Assembly (NCBI GenBank): GCA_965230265.1
Contig: OZ245999.1
Coordinates: 3,548,349 to 3,612,348 of the forward strand
Reading direction: 5' to 3'
Length of the DNA: 64,000 nucleotides
From: JAJFKX01 sp965230265
GTDB taxonomy: Bacteria; Pseudomonadota; Gammaproteobacteria; Xanthomonadales; Wenzhouxiangellaceae
The notes under the pieces were generated by a model. The model did no database searches. It was not told the origin of the DNA and saw only the letters and a list, made by a program, of their open reading frames with translations. This document shows, piece by piece, positions 36,101-41,600 of the stretch. Position 1 is the first letter of the stretch. Each line of letters begins with the position of its first letter. The translations under genes were made by a program, and so were the position numbers.

Positions 36101-38493
36101 CCACGGTCTCCGGCCGTCCTGCACAGCTGGCAAGTGTCGATGAAATTGTTGGTCCGTTTATTAGTACGTTGCCGGTACGCTTGAGTGTGAATGAAACGCA
36201 AAGTGTTTTGCACTATCTAGAGCAGTTCCAACAATTGCAGCTTGAGCGTGAGCAGTATGGGCATCTGCCGTTACTGGATATCCAGCAATGCAGTGAGATT
36301 GCTTCTGGAGTGCCGTTATTTGAAACATTGGTGGCATATGAAAACTACCCAACCACACAGCTGACCGAACAACAACAGCCAGATGATCGGTTGGCTTTAC
36401 AGGTCATCAGTCGACGCAGTGAGGAACAAACCCACTATCCGGTGACATTGATGATGGCGATGTATCAGGAACGTCTACATATCGGACTTTCCTATGATGC
36501 AGATCGTTTTGATGAAATGGTCATGGAGCGTTTCCTGGGGCATTACCAACAACTGCTTAGTGAGTTGGTGAATATTGCCGGGCAGTCTCTGAATCAATTG
36601 AACCTACTGACGAGCCAGGAACGGCAAAGCTTGCTGGAATGGAATGCTACCAGTATCGATTTGCCGGATGTTCAAGGGGTTCACGAATTGTTTGAACGCC
36701 AGGCAGAGCTAACTCCAGATGCAACCGCAGTTGCGATGGGCAGTAACAGCCTGAGTTATGTACAGCTTGATCAAGCTGCCAATCGACTAGCGCATTACTT
36801 GCGTGCGCGTGGAGTTGGTTCAGGCGATTACGTGGGTGTATGCATGGATCGTAGCATCGAGCTGATGGTCAGCTTTATGGGAATTTTGAAGTCCGGCGCA
36901 ACCTATGTGCCAATGGATCCGGGCTACCCACGTAAGCGGTTGTCATACATGCTCGAAGATACCGGCATATCACTGTTGATAACAACCGGTCAGCTGGATG
37001 TTGTTAATGAATTGGTGGATGAAACGGTTGAAGTGGTGCGTCTGGACCAGGTGGCACAGACCGTAGCAGCAGCTCCAAGTGATAAGCCAGAGGCTGATAG
37101 TGATTTAAGAAATTTGGCTTATGTCATCTATACATCAGGTTCTACCGGTGAACCCAAAGGCGTTGAGGTACAACACAGTGGAGTGATTAATTTTCTCAGC
37201 TCCATGCATAGTCAACTTGGTTTTGACAATACCGATCGTTTTCTGGGGATAGGCCCAATCAGTTTTGATACCCATGTGCTGGAATTTTATTTACCGCTGA
37301 TGTGTGGTGCTCAACTGATTATCTGTGACAGCACGACCAGCAAGGATGGTGCTGCTTTAGGTAAAGCGGTTTGGGATCTTGATATCTCGGTACTGCAGGC
37401 GACTCCGGCAACCTGGCAGTTGATTACTGCGCATTCGGATGCCCGTTTCAGACCTGGTTTGAAAGCCATGGCTGGTGGTGAGAGCTTCGGGCCAGAACTG
37501 GCAGACCGTGTGCTTACCTTGGCTGATTCTTTCTGGAATGTATATGGTCCCACCGAAATGACGGTGTACTCGAGCTGGAAGAGCCTTGAACGTGGCAGCG
37601 AGCTGATCACTGTGGGCAGACCAATAGACAATGCCCGTATTTATCTTCTTGACAGAGGCTTGGAATTGCTGCCGGTTGGTGTGGTTGGTGAAATCTGCAT
37701 CAGTGGAAAAGGCATGGTGCGAGGTTATTTAAATAAGCCGGGATTAACGGCGTCATCGTATATGCCTAACCCCTTCAGTGATGAGCCAGGCCAACGATTA
37801 TATCGTACCGGGGATTTGGGACGTTTTACGCCTGAGGGGGAAATTGAATATGTAGGACGCATTGATCACCAGGTGAAGGTGCGGGGTTTCCGCATAGAGT
37901 TGGGTGAAGTAGAAAGCCGCCTGCAAGAGCAGCCGGGTATTCATGAAGCCTTGGCACATGTTGTTGAAAATGATCAGGGCCAGCAGCTGGTGGGTTACGT
38001 TTTGTGTGATGGGCCATTTTGCGAGTCGACCCTTAAGTCGGCGTTGCAACAGACGCTACCAGCGCATATGGTCCCGGTGGCGATATTGCAGATGCAAGAG
38101 TTTCCATTGACCGTCAATGGCAAAGTGAACCGCAAGGCGCTTCCAGAACCGGACTGGGAAGCTTATCGCAAAGAATATGTAGCACCGCGTAATGAAACCG
38201 AACAACGGTTGGCTGAAATTTATCAATCTTTATTATCGATTGATCAAATAGGTATCGACGATAATTTCTTTGAGTTGGGTGGCCATTCATTGTTGGCAAC
38301 CCAGTTGATCAATAAAGTCCGGCAACAACTCAATGTTGAGTTACCGTTGAGAATGTTGTTCAAAAACCCTGAGATTCGTTCATTGGTTCACGTATTGGAG
38401 CAATACCAAGGCAAGGAAACCATGCCCACTATTACTAAAGCTCAGACAGCTTTGGTCGATGTGGAAGAAGAATGGGAGGGAGAGCAGTTTTGA
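21178..38493 (+). CDS. NRPS1: five-module non-ribosomal peptide synthetase
   Basis: 5771 aa. Domain order: C*-A-T, C-A-T, C-A-T, C-A-T-E, C-A-T. AGGAT lies before the ATG. The five T domains carry phosphopantetheine Ser at residues 1013, 2075, 3141, 4187 and 5704. The first C domain lacks the catalytic His pair (HPIVSDN at 160-166). There is no thioesterase, and the C-terminus is acidic (VDVEEEWEGEQF), as expected of a short linear motif that binds a TubC-type docking domain, which is what NRPS2 begins with. So the chain passes to NRPS2. Predicted residues are Ala, unassigned, unassigned, D-Leu, then a residue with a small-amino-acid type code. The single E domain is followed by a D-specific-looking C domain, so the order is self-consistent. 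Confidence 0.97.
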   Translation: MESLKNSNNEDNVVVELAPSREAIKLDGILSYAQRSIYKNTKLHRGLNSINNCRYYSLLGNLNKLALVKAVKAVVIRHECLRSNFIDENGELQVMQNNASEALFDFKDITHLSENSKDTEVKAVAVSETKRQFDLSKDLLVHAVLLKLSESKHIFFLTVHPIVSDNKSLDIFISELSSLYQSYLNDTNNVLTPLSVSYKDYLQSQNSWLEGKQAHEQLQYWQQQLKDLPLVHSLSLDHPRSNKQRFTEGLRFGSVDEVVTKSVMSFCVEQNVTLLTFLHAVFVVLIHRYSNEGDIAIGTSVLGRNSNNTEALVGLFSQWLVLRSKLNHQDSFIEHLMLGKQTISDALGFQHIPFELLIKQFTAGQNTEHHPLFQIAISLQDQPPEKLVLNELEVNPIGQTYNNSGLDLELRVTQIEDQLLLAWNYNKDLFKSSTIERLSSSFQVLLEGILLDADRAVGELPLLSADQQQQLRLWNATDQMLPGEQGIHELFELQASNSPDAIAVVMGDDQLSYQQLNEQANQLAGYLLDQGVRAEDRIGVCMHRSPQLLVALLGILKSGAAYVPLDPEYPSERLIYMLSDSKASYVLIDAAEDLLSGSDAQKINISDLDLSSYSDTGPLVQVQGDQLGYVIYTSGSTGQPKGVCIRHGGALGMLSWALQEFGRENLEGVLASTSICFDLSVYELFAPLSVGGKVVLAKDALSLLDFDQWDQVSLVNTVPSAIEALVGARDIPRNVRVVNLAGEALSAQTVEKVYASSSIDRLYNLYGPSEDTTYSTGALIERGSDYPSIGGPISNSQVYVLDSRMSQVPVGVTGELYMGGLGLSRGYLDRGMLTAERFVPNPYGQPGSRMYRTGDLVRYRADGDLEYVGRIDHQVKLRGFRIELGEIESALEHHAGVESGLVQVVDSDLGQQLVGYITTDQPLEEAKLKQSLQQVLPSYMVPMAIVQLESFPLTANGKVDRERLPSPDWEAYRQSYVAPRNAVELQLAEIYQELLSVDRVGINDNFFELGGHSLLATHLISRIREGLDIQLPLKTLFDQPTVAGLSPLLENYSKTTALLPIEPAENNERLLSYAQRWLWFVDKLEGDSTQYNIPVAFRLTGKLEVAALVRSLQTVAQRHEVLRSNFQQTGELVYQHTLEHANPKLIQTDLSEISVEQQSKQVQQIIIDEAHKSFDLAAEIPIRLQLVRLSPNEHALLVTIHHIATDGLSMDVFYSELQALYTAYARGLDNPLPPLAIQYSDYAQWQRDWLGADLKHDLLAYWKQRLAGIEQDNSLPLDRPRPGHINHFGLIHQQNIDDVLSNKIKAQCVKHNSTLFMLMQTVFSILLYRYTSKSDVLMGTTMAGRAHVDTNPLIGFFANTVVLRTQINSDSSFSELLSRNKVNILDAQANQYLPFEMLVEALAPERSLSHSPIIQIMFTMVEGDGVDLLLPGLNVEKISKQDNTLNYDLRLSVNETDGLINLDWVYNPDIFDTTTIERMAANFSCILNNVINNPESSLKDIPFLCNQENNQLLQWAGTAADAAENKTINELFEAQVIKTPRATALVFDQQHLTYEDLNNQANRLAHYLIEQGVGPETMVGLCVMPSLEMVIGMLGIIKAGGAYVPLDPVNPEQRLAYILNDSGVNIVLSQNQLIEQLPITKQLLLSLDAEEVQQQLKDYSPENPSIVEVGVKPNNLAYMIYTSGTTGQPKGVMAEHRNLSHFHTIFIDQLQQIGIPDDSPWLWSTSFVFDPSIKGLLALNHGRTVVIATQAQRNDTAELTTLLLDNQVQVFNGTPSLVEQVMDHVQSVSDAGVHLIIGGEEVSAALWEKVSDYCANRNCRAINVYGPTELTINASYALIDAAAPISIGKPVFNSKAYVLGKERELLPVGAPGELYVAGDGVVRGYWKRQDLTMDRFVPNSFSDQAGERLYRTGDRVRWLANGDLEFLGRADDQVKVRGFRIELGEIEAQLAQQPHVHHAHVLIRASEIGEKQLAAYLVLTAQDKESALQAIKANIKQRLPGYMLPTAWLVVDEIPLTPIGKVDRIALSNLSEVNQNQRTAPISDTEKKLCEIWKATLEIDQVGVEDDFFDLGGYSLLAMKLINLVRQELNAELDLQDIFEHPDIASMARVLEEKTKPVLQPIMPIEREGKLQASNAQQRLWFIDKLLGDSKQYNITAAFKLSGKINKAALKQAAAEVVNRHEILRCNFSEEQGAVNVIIKVENAELFESVDLSSDDENQKIDKTKALIHSEAGKAFNLSTDSLLRVRLASLSDSEHALIITVHHIVADGWSMGVLYQELSTLYAAYDQKKPVPLPPLAIQYIDFAVWQNNWLQRSTLDEQLGYWKQQLAGIPTVHDVPLDYPRTENSNTIGAIHRQFIDEPLNLKLEALCSQHDVTLFMLMETAFAIMLSRYSGKSDIVIGTPVSGRIHADIEPLIGFFANAIALRSQINKEDNFLTILRQNKEVILDAYKHQSIQFETLVEALQQGRTLHYNPIIQIMFTMLNEPQDELSFPGIDITKIHSETDGLTNFDLRVLAIKDGERTRFDWIYNTDIFDSKTIARMAENFCYLFESIVSDPTQPVKNISLLSEIEKNQLLNEWSQGGVKAPDYARFHELFEAQVARTPNATALVIDQQELSFQKLNEKSNQLANYLIEKGIKPDTLVGLYMTPSLEMVIGILGIIKAGGAYVPLDTTNPAQRLQYMLEDAGVEILVTQDELAGQLSAVVKQTLCLDAAETQKNLEKYSADNPSAESLGLTTHHLLYVIYTSGSTGQPKGVQVAHRNLCNFQTIFEQQMDYLGVADDSPWLWNAAYVFDASLKSIAALNMGKCVVIATQAQRSDVNQLGALLLEQNIPVFNGMPQLVERVLDYLQTHSDSGVHLIASGDQLNQKLWDKIAAYCEQKACQAINAYGPTELTVNASYTGILPAVRSNIGKPTCNSTVYILDEQQNLLPIGAVGELYVGGLGLARGYLNQPALTEQNFISNPFTSQPDDRLYKTGDRVRWLVDGQLEFLGRTDDQVKIHGFRIELGEIETCLIQQAAVKQAKVLVRKSESGEKQLVAYLVLDKDDSGQAGQSVQDAVKYILPDYMLPTKWLYLDAFPLLSNGKVDKQALLALANEQSDQEGYLAPTTELEQKLCEIWQTTLEVEQVGLEDDFFDLGGYSLLAMVLINSLREELGADIDLQDVFEHPNVASMAQMLESKSDTSLPPIQSITNNDKPHLSYAQQRIWFIDQLENGSSQYNMPFAFRLEGRLNIEALQKALNTILQRHHVLRTHFIQTDDELFQVVDDQSSVKLEHIDLSAQADNQKSAKIQQIVSEEALKPFVLANENKLRAKLAKLAENEYALMLNIHHIASDGWSIGLLFNELEELYEAYCSDRPSQLTALNIQYADFAQWQRDWLSGDVLREQLNYWCEQLDDIPQVHNLKLDFPRPAEQTFNGKTHYQELEPAFITKLNRLAQSHDVTLFMLLESVFAVLVSRYSADEDVVIGSPIAGRPHKDTEELMGYFVNTLALRSTLDGEAGFDDFLATNKQTILDAYKYQYVPFEMLVDELKPERSLQYSPVFQVLFLMQNHGERSLDLQGLHAERIQREQTIIKFDLELLAVSSEDKLTLRWDYNVDIFKLSTIRRLADSYQVLLEAVVDNIQTPINQLPIVSASEQTVFADWNNTDIELPASVSVVDLFEKHVVSNPQAIAVAMGNETLSYKQLNKGANQLAHYLLSQGICVEQRIGVCMQRSPQLLTAMLGIMKSGAAYVPLDPEYPQERLAYMAENAGLKYLLTDDVSMTQVPGVPTLHMDALKNELAQNSSDNPERHLDRNNLAYVIYTSGSTGKPKGVANTHQGLLNLASWHIKEHEVGPADRGSLLASIGFDASIWEIWPYLGAGASLWCVTDTERSDPEILLTGLADYQVTHSFMPTPLAERLHDSTWPENCSLRTLLVGGDKLSGYCLPENGNVKLVNHYGPTETAVVGTFGLVDPDTSEAPSIGGPVANMRAYVLDQNLQMLPVGVTGELCLSGLSLARGYLDNPDLTSSAFMPDPYSSDPGSRLYRTGDMARYSEDGSIAFAGRADAQVKLRGFRIELSEIEHCLEQQADVESALVQVQEGGLGRQLVAYVVSDQNLNEQSLRDSMAAILPAYMVPLSIMTLDCWPLSANGKVDRKALPAPDWTAYRQQYIQPRNAVEQVLTGIFTDLLPVTQVGIDDNFFELGGDSIISIQLVSRARQSGLHLSVRDVFTHQTVRSLAAVAEQSQMTDAQQGAVSGKVALTPIQSWFVEADYVNAHHWNQARLFRLPGNVDQGLLSLLLTGLVNHHDALRLYYPDQSWSKQSLGDPIDDLPIRIEDLSKLDDPDTAMLQACNEVQASLNLQKGCVLAACLFLMPDSTARLLLAIHHMGVDGVSWRILQEDLRTGYQQLVSGSRLSLPAKSHSYQAWSEHLHEQAQTAEQLYELEYWQTQVDRVEPLYVEQDGSNRVADSKSQSVSLDKAQTEQLLKQVNHAYRTQIDDVLLTALLLSYREWTGSDRLSVHLEGHGREVVGEELDITRTVGWFTSIYPVTLSHADGVELGQSLMGVKEQLRSIPNKGIGYGLLRYLHADEQVRGSLKPGCPVEMSFNYLGQFQEQQDDELFTSADEAVGESVSRDQQSNHKISLVGRIRKGRLHLNCNYSDKCYSDSKIESLLSSYVDQLEGLIAHCTQAGVVGRTPSDYPLCQLNQSQLDELRSWQGDESGEAIESIYPLSPVQQGMLFHSQAEQGAGHYVVQMVFELHNLDASAYRGAWEQLLASHGVLRTVFWDLEGEHPQQVIPSVSELPWVEEDWSQLNDEQRDNRWRVLLDEDRTQGFASDQSPLMRCYLIDEGNNRHRFLWSYHHALLDGWSMPLVMRDLSALYRAQRSDERFSLKPEAQFVDYISWLLDQNQQLARDFWQGHLEGVQAPTPLVFGEGVVGQGIVRQTRLRAKLTVEQSEQLQAFAQQQHLTLSTLLQSMWGLLLSRYSGETEVIFGTTVSGRPAQLASVDEIVGPFISTLPVRLSVNETQSVLHYLEQFQQLQLEREQYGHLPLLDIQQCSEIASGVPLFETLVAYENYPTTQLTEQQQPDDRLALQVISRRSEEQTHYPVTLMMAMYQERLHIGLSYDADRFDEMVMERFLGHYQQLLSELVNIAGQSLNQLNLLTSQERQSLLEWNATSIDLPDVQGVHELFERQAELTPDATAVAMGSNSLSYVQLDQAANRLAHYLRARGVGSGDYVGVCMDRSIELMVSFMGILKSGATYVPMDPGYPRKRLSYMLEDTGISLLITTGQLDVVNELVDETVEVVRLDQVAQTVAAAPSDKPEADSDLRNLAYVIYTSGSTGEPKGVEVQHSGVINFLSSMHSQLGFDNTDRFLGIGPISFDTHVLEFYLPLMCGAQLIICDSTTSKDGAALGKAVWDLDISVLQATPATWQLITAHSDARFRPGLKAMAGGESFGPELADRVLTLADSFWNVYGPTEMTVYSSWKSLERGSELITVGRPIDNARIYLLDRGLELLPVGVVGEICISGKGMVRGYLNKPGLTASSYMPNPFSDEPGQRLYRTGDLGRFTPEGEIEYVGRIDHQVKVRGFRIELGEVESRLQEQPGIHEALAHVVENDQGQQLVGYVLCDGPFCESTLKSALQQTLPAHMVPVAILQMQEFPLTVNGKVNRKALPEPDWEAYRKEYVAPRNETEQRLAEIYQSLLSIDQIGIDDNFFELGGHSLLATQLINKVRQQLNVELPLRMLFKNPEIRSLVHVLEQYQGKETMPTITKAQTALVDVEEEWEGEQF
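21260..24330 (+). other. NRPS1 module 1: degenerate C, A (Ala code), T
   Basis: C about 21260-22545, A about 22620-24060, T about 24115-24330. The C domain keeps the fold-length sequence, but its active site reads H160-P-I-V-S-D165-N where HHxxxDG is expected, and its first motif reads SYAQRSIYKN. The A domain has all core motifs. Its code DLYNNALTYK is one change from DLFNNALTYK, a known Ala code. The T site is LGGHSLL (Ser1013). As the first C domain it might have acylated the chain start; without the second His it is probably inactive or structural. Confidence 0.85.
22577..24109 (+). repeat. 1533-bp A-domain cassette shared with NRPS2 module 3 (49138-50670)
   Basis: Reading the two stretches side by side I found about three mismatches (near 22672, 23871 and 23937). 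Identity begins just after the C-A linker and ends in the A-T linker, so it covers essentially the whole Ala adenylation domain. The flanking C and T coding sequences differ much more. The same domain recurs in NRPS2 modules 5 and 6. This is recent copying or gene conversion of a whole A domain. Confidence 0.9.
24355..27515 (+). other. NRPS1 module 2: C (L-specific type), A (unassigned), T
   Basis: C about 24355-25690 with HHIATDG intact and the SYAQRWLWF opening typical of C domains that accept an L-residue donor. A about 25755-27260 with YTSGTTGQPKG and YRTGD present. The code read by eye is DPKNIGVINK, with Lys at position 239, which may favour an acidic or polar substrate; I cannot assign it. 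T about 27300-27515, GGYSLL with Ser2075. No E domain. Confidence 0.85.
27550..30710 (+). other. NRPS1 module 3: C (L-specific type), A (unassigned), T
   Basis: C about 27550-28880 with HHIVADG. A about 28945-30445; the code DAKNISAVNK shares Lys239, Asn278 and Asn331 with module 2, and the two A domains resemble one another (DSPWLW and VVIATQAQR stretches), so they are related and may use similar substrates. A8 reads QVKIHGFRIE, with His for the usual Arg. T about 30490-30710, Ser3141. Confidence 0.85.
30760..35190 (+). other. NRPS1 module 4: C, A (Leu code), T, E
   Basis: C about 30760-32090 (HHIASDG). A about 32145-33590 with code DAWFLGHVVK, one change from the well-known Leu code DAWFLGNVVK. 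T about 33630-33845 with GGDSII (Ser4187), the form usual before E domains. E about 33890-35190 with HHMGVDGVSW starting at residue 4366, EGHGRE, RTVGWFTSIYP and FNYLGQF, so it looks active and should give D-Leu. Confidence 0.9.
34262..35730 (+). repeat. Mosaic of identical E/C blocks shared with NRPS2 (42205-43673)
   Basis: At a constant offset of 7943 bp three blocks appear identical: 34262-34955 (E domain), 35091-35378 (end of E and start of C) and 35426-35730 (C domain). The short stretches between them differ clearly in sequence. The pattern is that of gene conversion between the E-C junctions of NRPS1 modules 4/5 and NRPS2 modules 1/2. Confidence 0.88.
35290..38400 (+). other. NRPS1 module 5: C (D-specific type), A (small residue?), T
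   Basis: C about 35290-36600 opens with YPLSPVQQGMLFHS and has HHALLDGWS, the form that follows E domains and accepts a D-residue donor. A about 36680-38140; the code DTLQMGVVYK shares Gln278 and the LQATPATW context with Gly- or Ala-type domains such as DILQLGLIWK, but the match is partial. T about 38180-38400 (GGHSLL, Ser5704), then the acidic C-terminal tail. Confidence 0.85.
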
Positions 38494-38660
38494 GCCCTAA
38501 AGCAATTATCGAGGCTGCACGTAAGCTCGAGGTTGAGCTTTATGTTGAGAATAACCAGCTCAAGTCATTGGCAAAAAAAGGTGCCATGACGCAGGCGTTG
38601 CGTGATCAAATCAAAAATAACAAAAATGAAATTATTCAGTACCTTTCAGAAACTGACGAG
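38490..38660 (+). other. TubC-type N-terminal docking domain of NRPS2
   Basis: Residues 1-57: an AIIEAARKLEVELYVENNQ start, then LKSLAKKGAMTQALRDQIKN and KNEIIQYLSE. This is the helix, beta-hairpin, two-helix pattern of TubC docking domains. Such domains bind a short acidic motif at the C-terminus of the upstream synthetase, and NRPS1 ends in DVEEEWEGEQF. Confidence 0.85.
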
Positions 38661-41600
38661 GCATCCAATGATGCCCTGATAAAAAGAAACTCAGCACTAT
38701 CAAAATCCGCTGACGAATGGTATGAGCCATCTTATGCGCAGCAGCGGATGTGGTTTATTGACCAGTTGGAGGAAGGCAGCAGCCAATACAACATAGCTGC
38801 TGCGTATCAATTTAAAGGCTCGTTTAATTTATCTGTATTCAAGCAGGCAATCCAGACCATTATCGAGCGCCATGCAGCGGTTCGCACAAACTTTATTGAA
38901 CGTGATGGTCAGCCTTATCAAGTTATTCGCAAGCAATTTGATTTGCCTGTTGAGTTAATCGATTTAAGTGATCGTAGTTCTAAGGAGCAAGCAAATGAAG
39001 TACGCCACCTGACAACGTTTAACGCCCAACAAGAGTTTGATCTGAGCACTGATTTAATGCTGCGCATAAAACTCTTAAAGCTATCTGAACAACAGCACAT
39101 CGTTTTGATGTGTATGCATCATATTGCTTCAGATCGCTGGTCAATGGATATATTATTTAATGAGTTAAGCGTGTTGTATCGGACACGTTGTGAAGGCGGT
39201 GATAACCCACTGGCTGCACTTAAAATTCAATATGCTGATTATGCCCATTGGCAACGTAACTGGTTGCAGGGAGAAGTATTATCAGAACAGTTGGAACACT
39301 GGAAAGCCCAGCTGGATGGTATCCCCGCTGTGCATGCATTGCCTTTAGACTATCCACGCCCTCAGCAGCAGAGCTTTGTTGGTAAAAGGTATCGACAAAT
39401 ATTGAGTCAGCCACTTCTGCAGTCTATTCATGACTTTTGCCAACAACATGAAGTGACATTATTTATGTTTTTGCAAACGGCATTTGCAGCTTTGCTTAGC
39501 CGCTACAGTCAGGAACAGGATATTGTCATAGGTACACCAATAGCAGGTCGTACCCATAGTGATACAGAAGAGTTAATAGGGCTATTTATCAACACACTGG
39601 CAATTCATACCCGATTCGACAGTGATCAGAGTTTCAGGCAGGCTCTTAATATTAACAAGCAAACCATTCTGGATGCTTATACCTATCAATACATACCGTT
39701 TGATTTATTGCTTGATGAATTAAAACCAGAGCGTAGTCTCAGTCATAGTCCAATTTTTCAGGTTTTATTTGTATTACAAAATCATGGGCAGAGAATAATT
39801 GACCTGCCTGGCTTAAAAGTCAGCTCATTGGAACAAGAGCACAGTGTTATCAAATTTGATCTGGAACTGGGTGCCGCCGAAGAAAACGGTGAACTTGTGT
39901 TGGGTTGGCATTACAACACTGACTTGTTTAAGCCAGCCACGATAGAGCGTCTGGCAGACAGTTATCAGGTATTGCTGGAGGGGATACTGGCAGATCTCGA
40001 CCAGGCGGTAAGTGATCTGCCATTGTTGTCTGCGCCCCAGCAACAACAGTTGCAATACTGGAACGAGACCTCATCACCACTGCCTAAGATGCAGGGCATG
40101 CACCAGCTGTTTGAGCACCAGGCTGCACTCAACCCCGAAGCCCCTGCTTTGATCAGTGGTAATCAATGCCTAAATTATGCAGAACTGGAATCGCGCTCCA
40201 ATCAACTGGCGCATTATCTGCTTGAACAAGGAGTGTCAACCGAAGACCGAATAGGCGTGTGTCTGGAACGCAAGCCAGAACTGGTGATCTGCCTGCTGGG
40301 TATTTTGAAGAGTGGCGCAGCCTATGTACCACTGGATCCGGATTATCCTGCCGAGAGATTGAGCTACATGCTCACAGATTCAGGTGCACGCTATGTACTG
40401 ATCGAAAGTGAAGCGGTACGACTCAGTGATAATCAAGCTGAGCGTTTAAGCATTGATGATCTGGACTTGTCTGGTTACAGCAAAGCTGGCACTGGAATTG
40501 AAGTTGATGCTGATCAATTGGCGTATGTGATTTACACGTCCGGCTCGACCGGTCAGCCGAAGGGTGTATGTATCCGCCACGCTAGTGCAATTGGCATGCT
40601 GAGCTGGGCTGAGCGGGAATATGGGGCTGGATTATTAAACGGTGTTCTGGCCTCGACATCGATCTGTTTTGACTTATCGGTGTATGAGCTGTTTGCGCCG
40701 TTGAGTGTAGGCGGTAAGGTGGTATTGGCCAAAGATGCACTGTCGTTGCTGGACTTTGATCAATGGGATCAGGTGAGTTTGGTGAACACGGTGCCGTCTG
40801 CGATTGAGGCACTGGTTGGGGCCCGTGATATACCGCGGAACGTCAGGGTTGTGAACCTGGCGGGAGAAGCGTTAAGCGCTCAGACGGTAGAGAAGGTTTA
40901 TGCGAGCAGTTCGATAGATCGTTTATACAATCTTTATGGTCCCTCAGAGGACACCACCTACTCAACGGGTTATCGGGTAGATTCAGGTGAAAAAGAAATC
41001 CCGGCCATAGGCAGTCCGATTGACAACAGTAAGGTTTATCTGCTGGATTCAAGTATGCAGCGGGTGCCGCTGGGTGTGCCTGGTGAGTTATACATGGGTG
41101 GCTTGGGTTTATCACGAGGATACATTGGCCGCAGTGAATTGACAGCGGAACGCTTTGTACCGAACCCGTACGCTCAGCCAGGTGAACGTCTGTATCGGAC
41201 CGGTGATATAGCTCGATACCGTGAAGATGGAAAGCTTGAGTATCTGGGTCGCATTGACTATCAGGTGAAGCTGCGAGGGTTCCGTATAGAGCTGGGCGAG
41301 ATAGAGAATGCTCTGGAACAGCAAAAGAGCGTGCAATCTGCTGTGGTGCAGGTGGTTGACAGTGAGTTGGGTCAGCAACTGGTGGGGTACATCACCGCAA
41401 TAGAACCACAGGAAGAAGCTGATCTCAAGGGCGCGCTGCAAGCAGTGCTGCCCGGCTATATGATTCCGTTAGCGATCGTGCAGTTGGAGTCATTCCCGTT
41501 GACAGCCAATGGCAAAGTAGATCGAGATAAATTACCGCAGCCAGACTGGAGTATCTATCGACAGACATATGTAGCACCACGTGATGCAGTGGAGCAGCAG

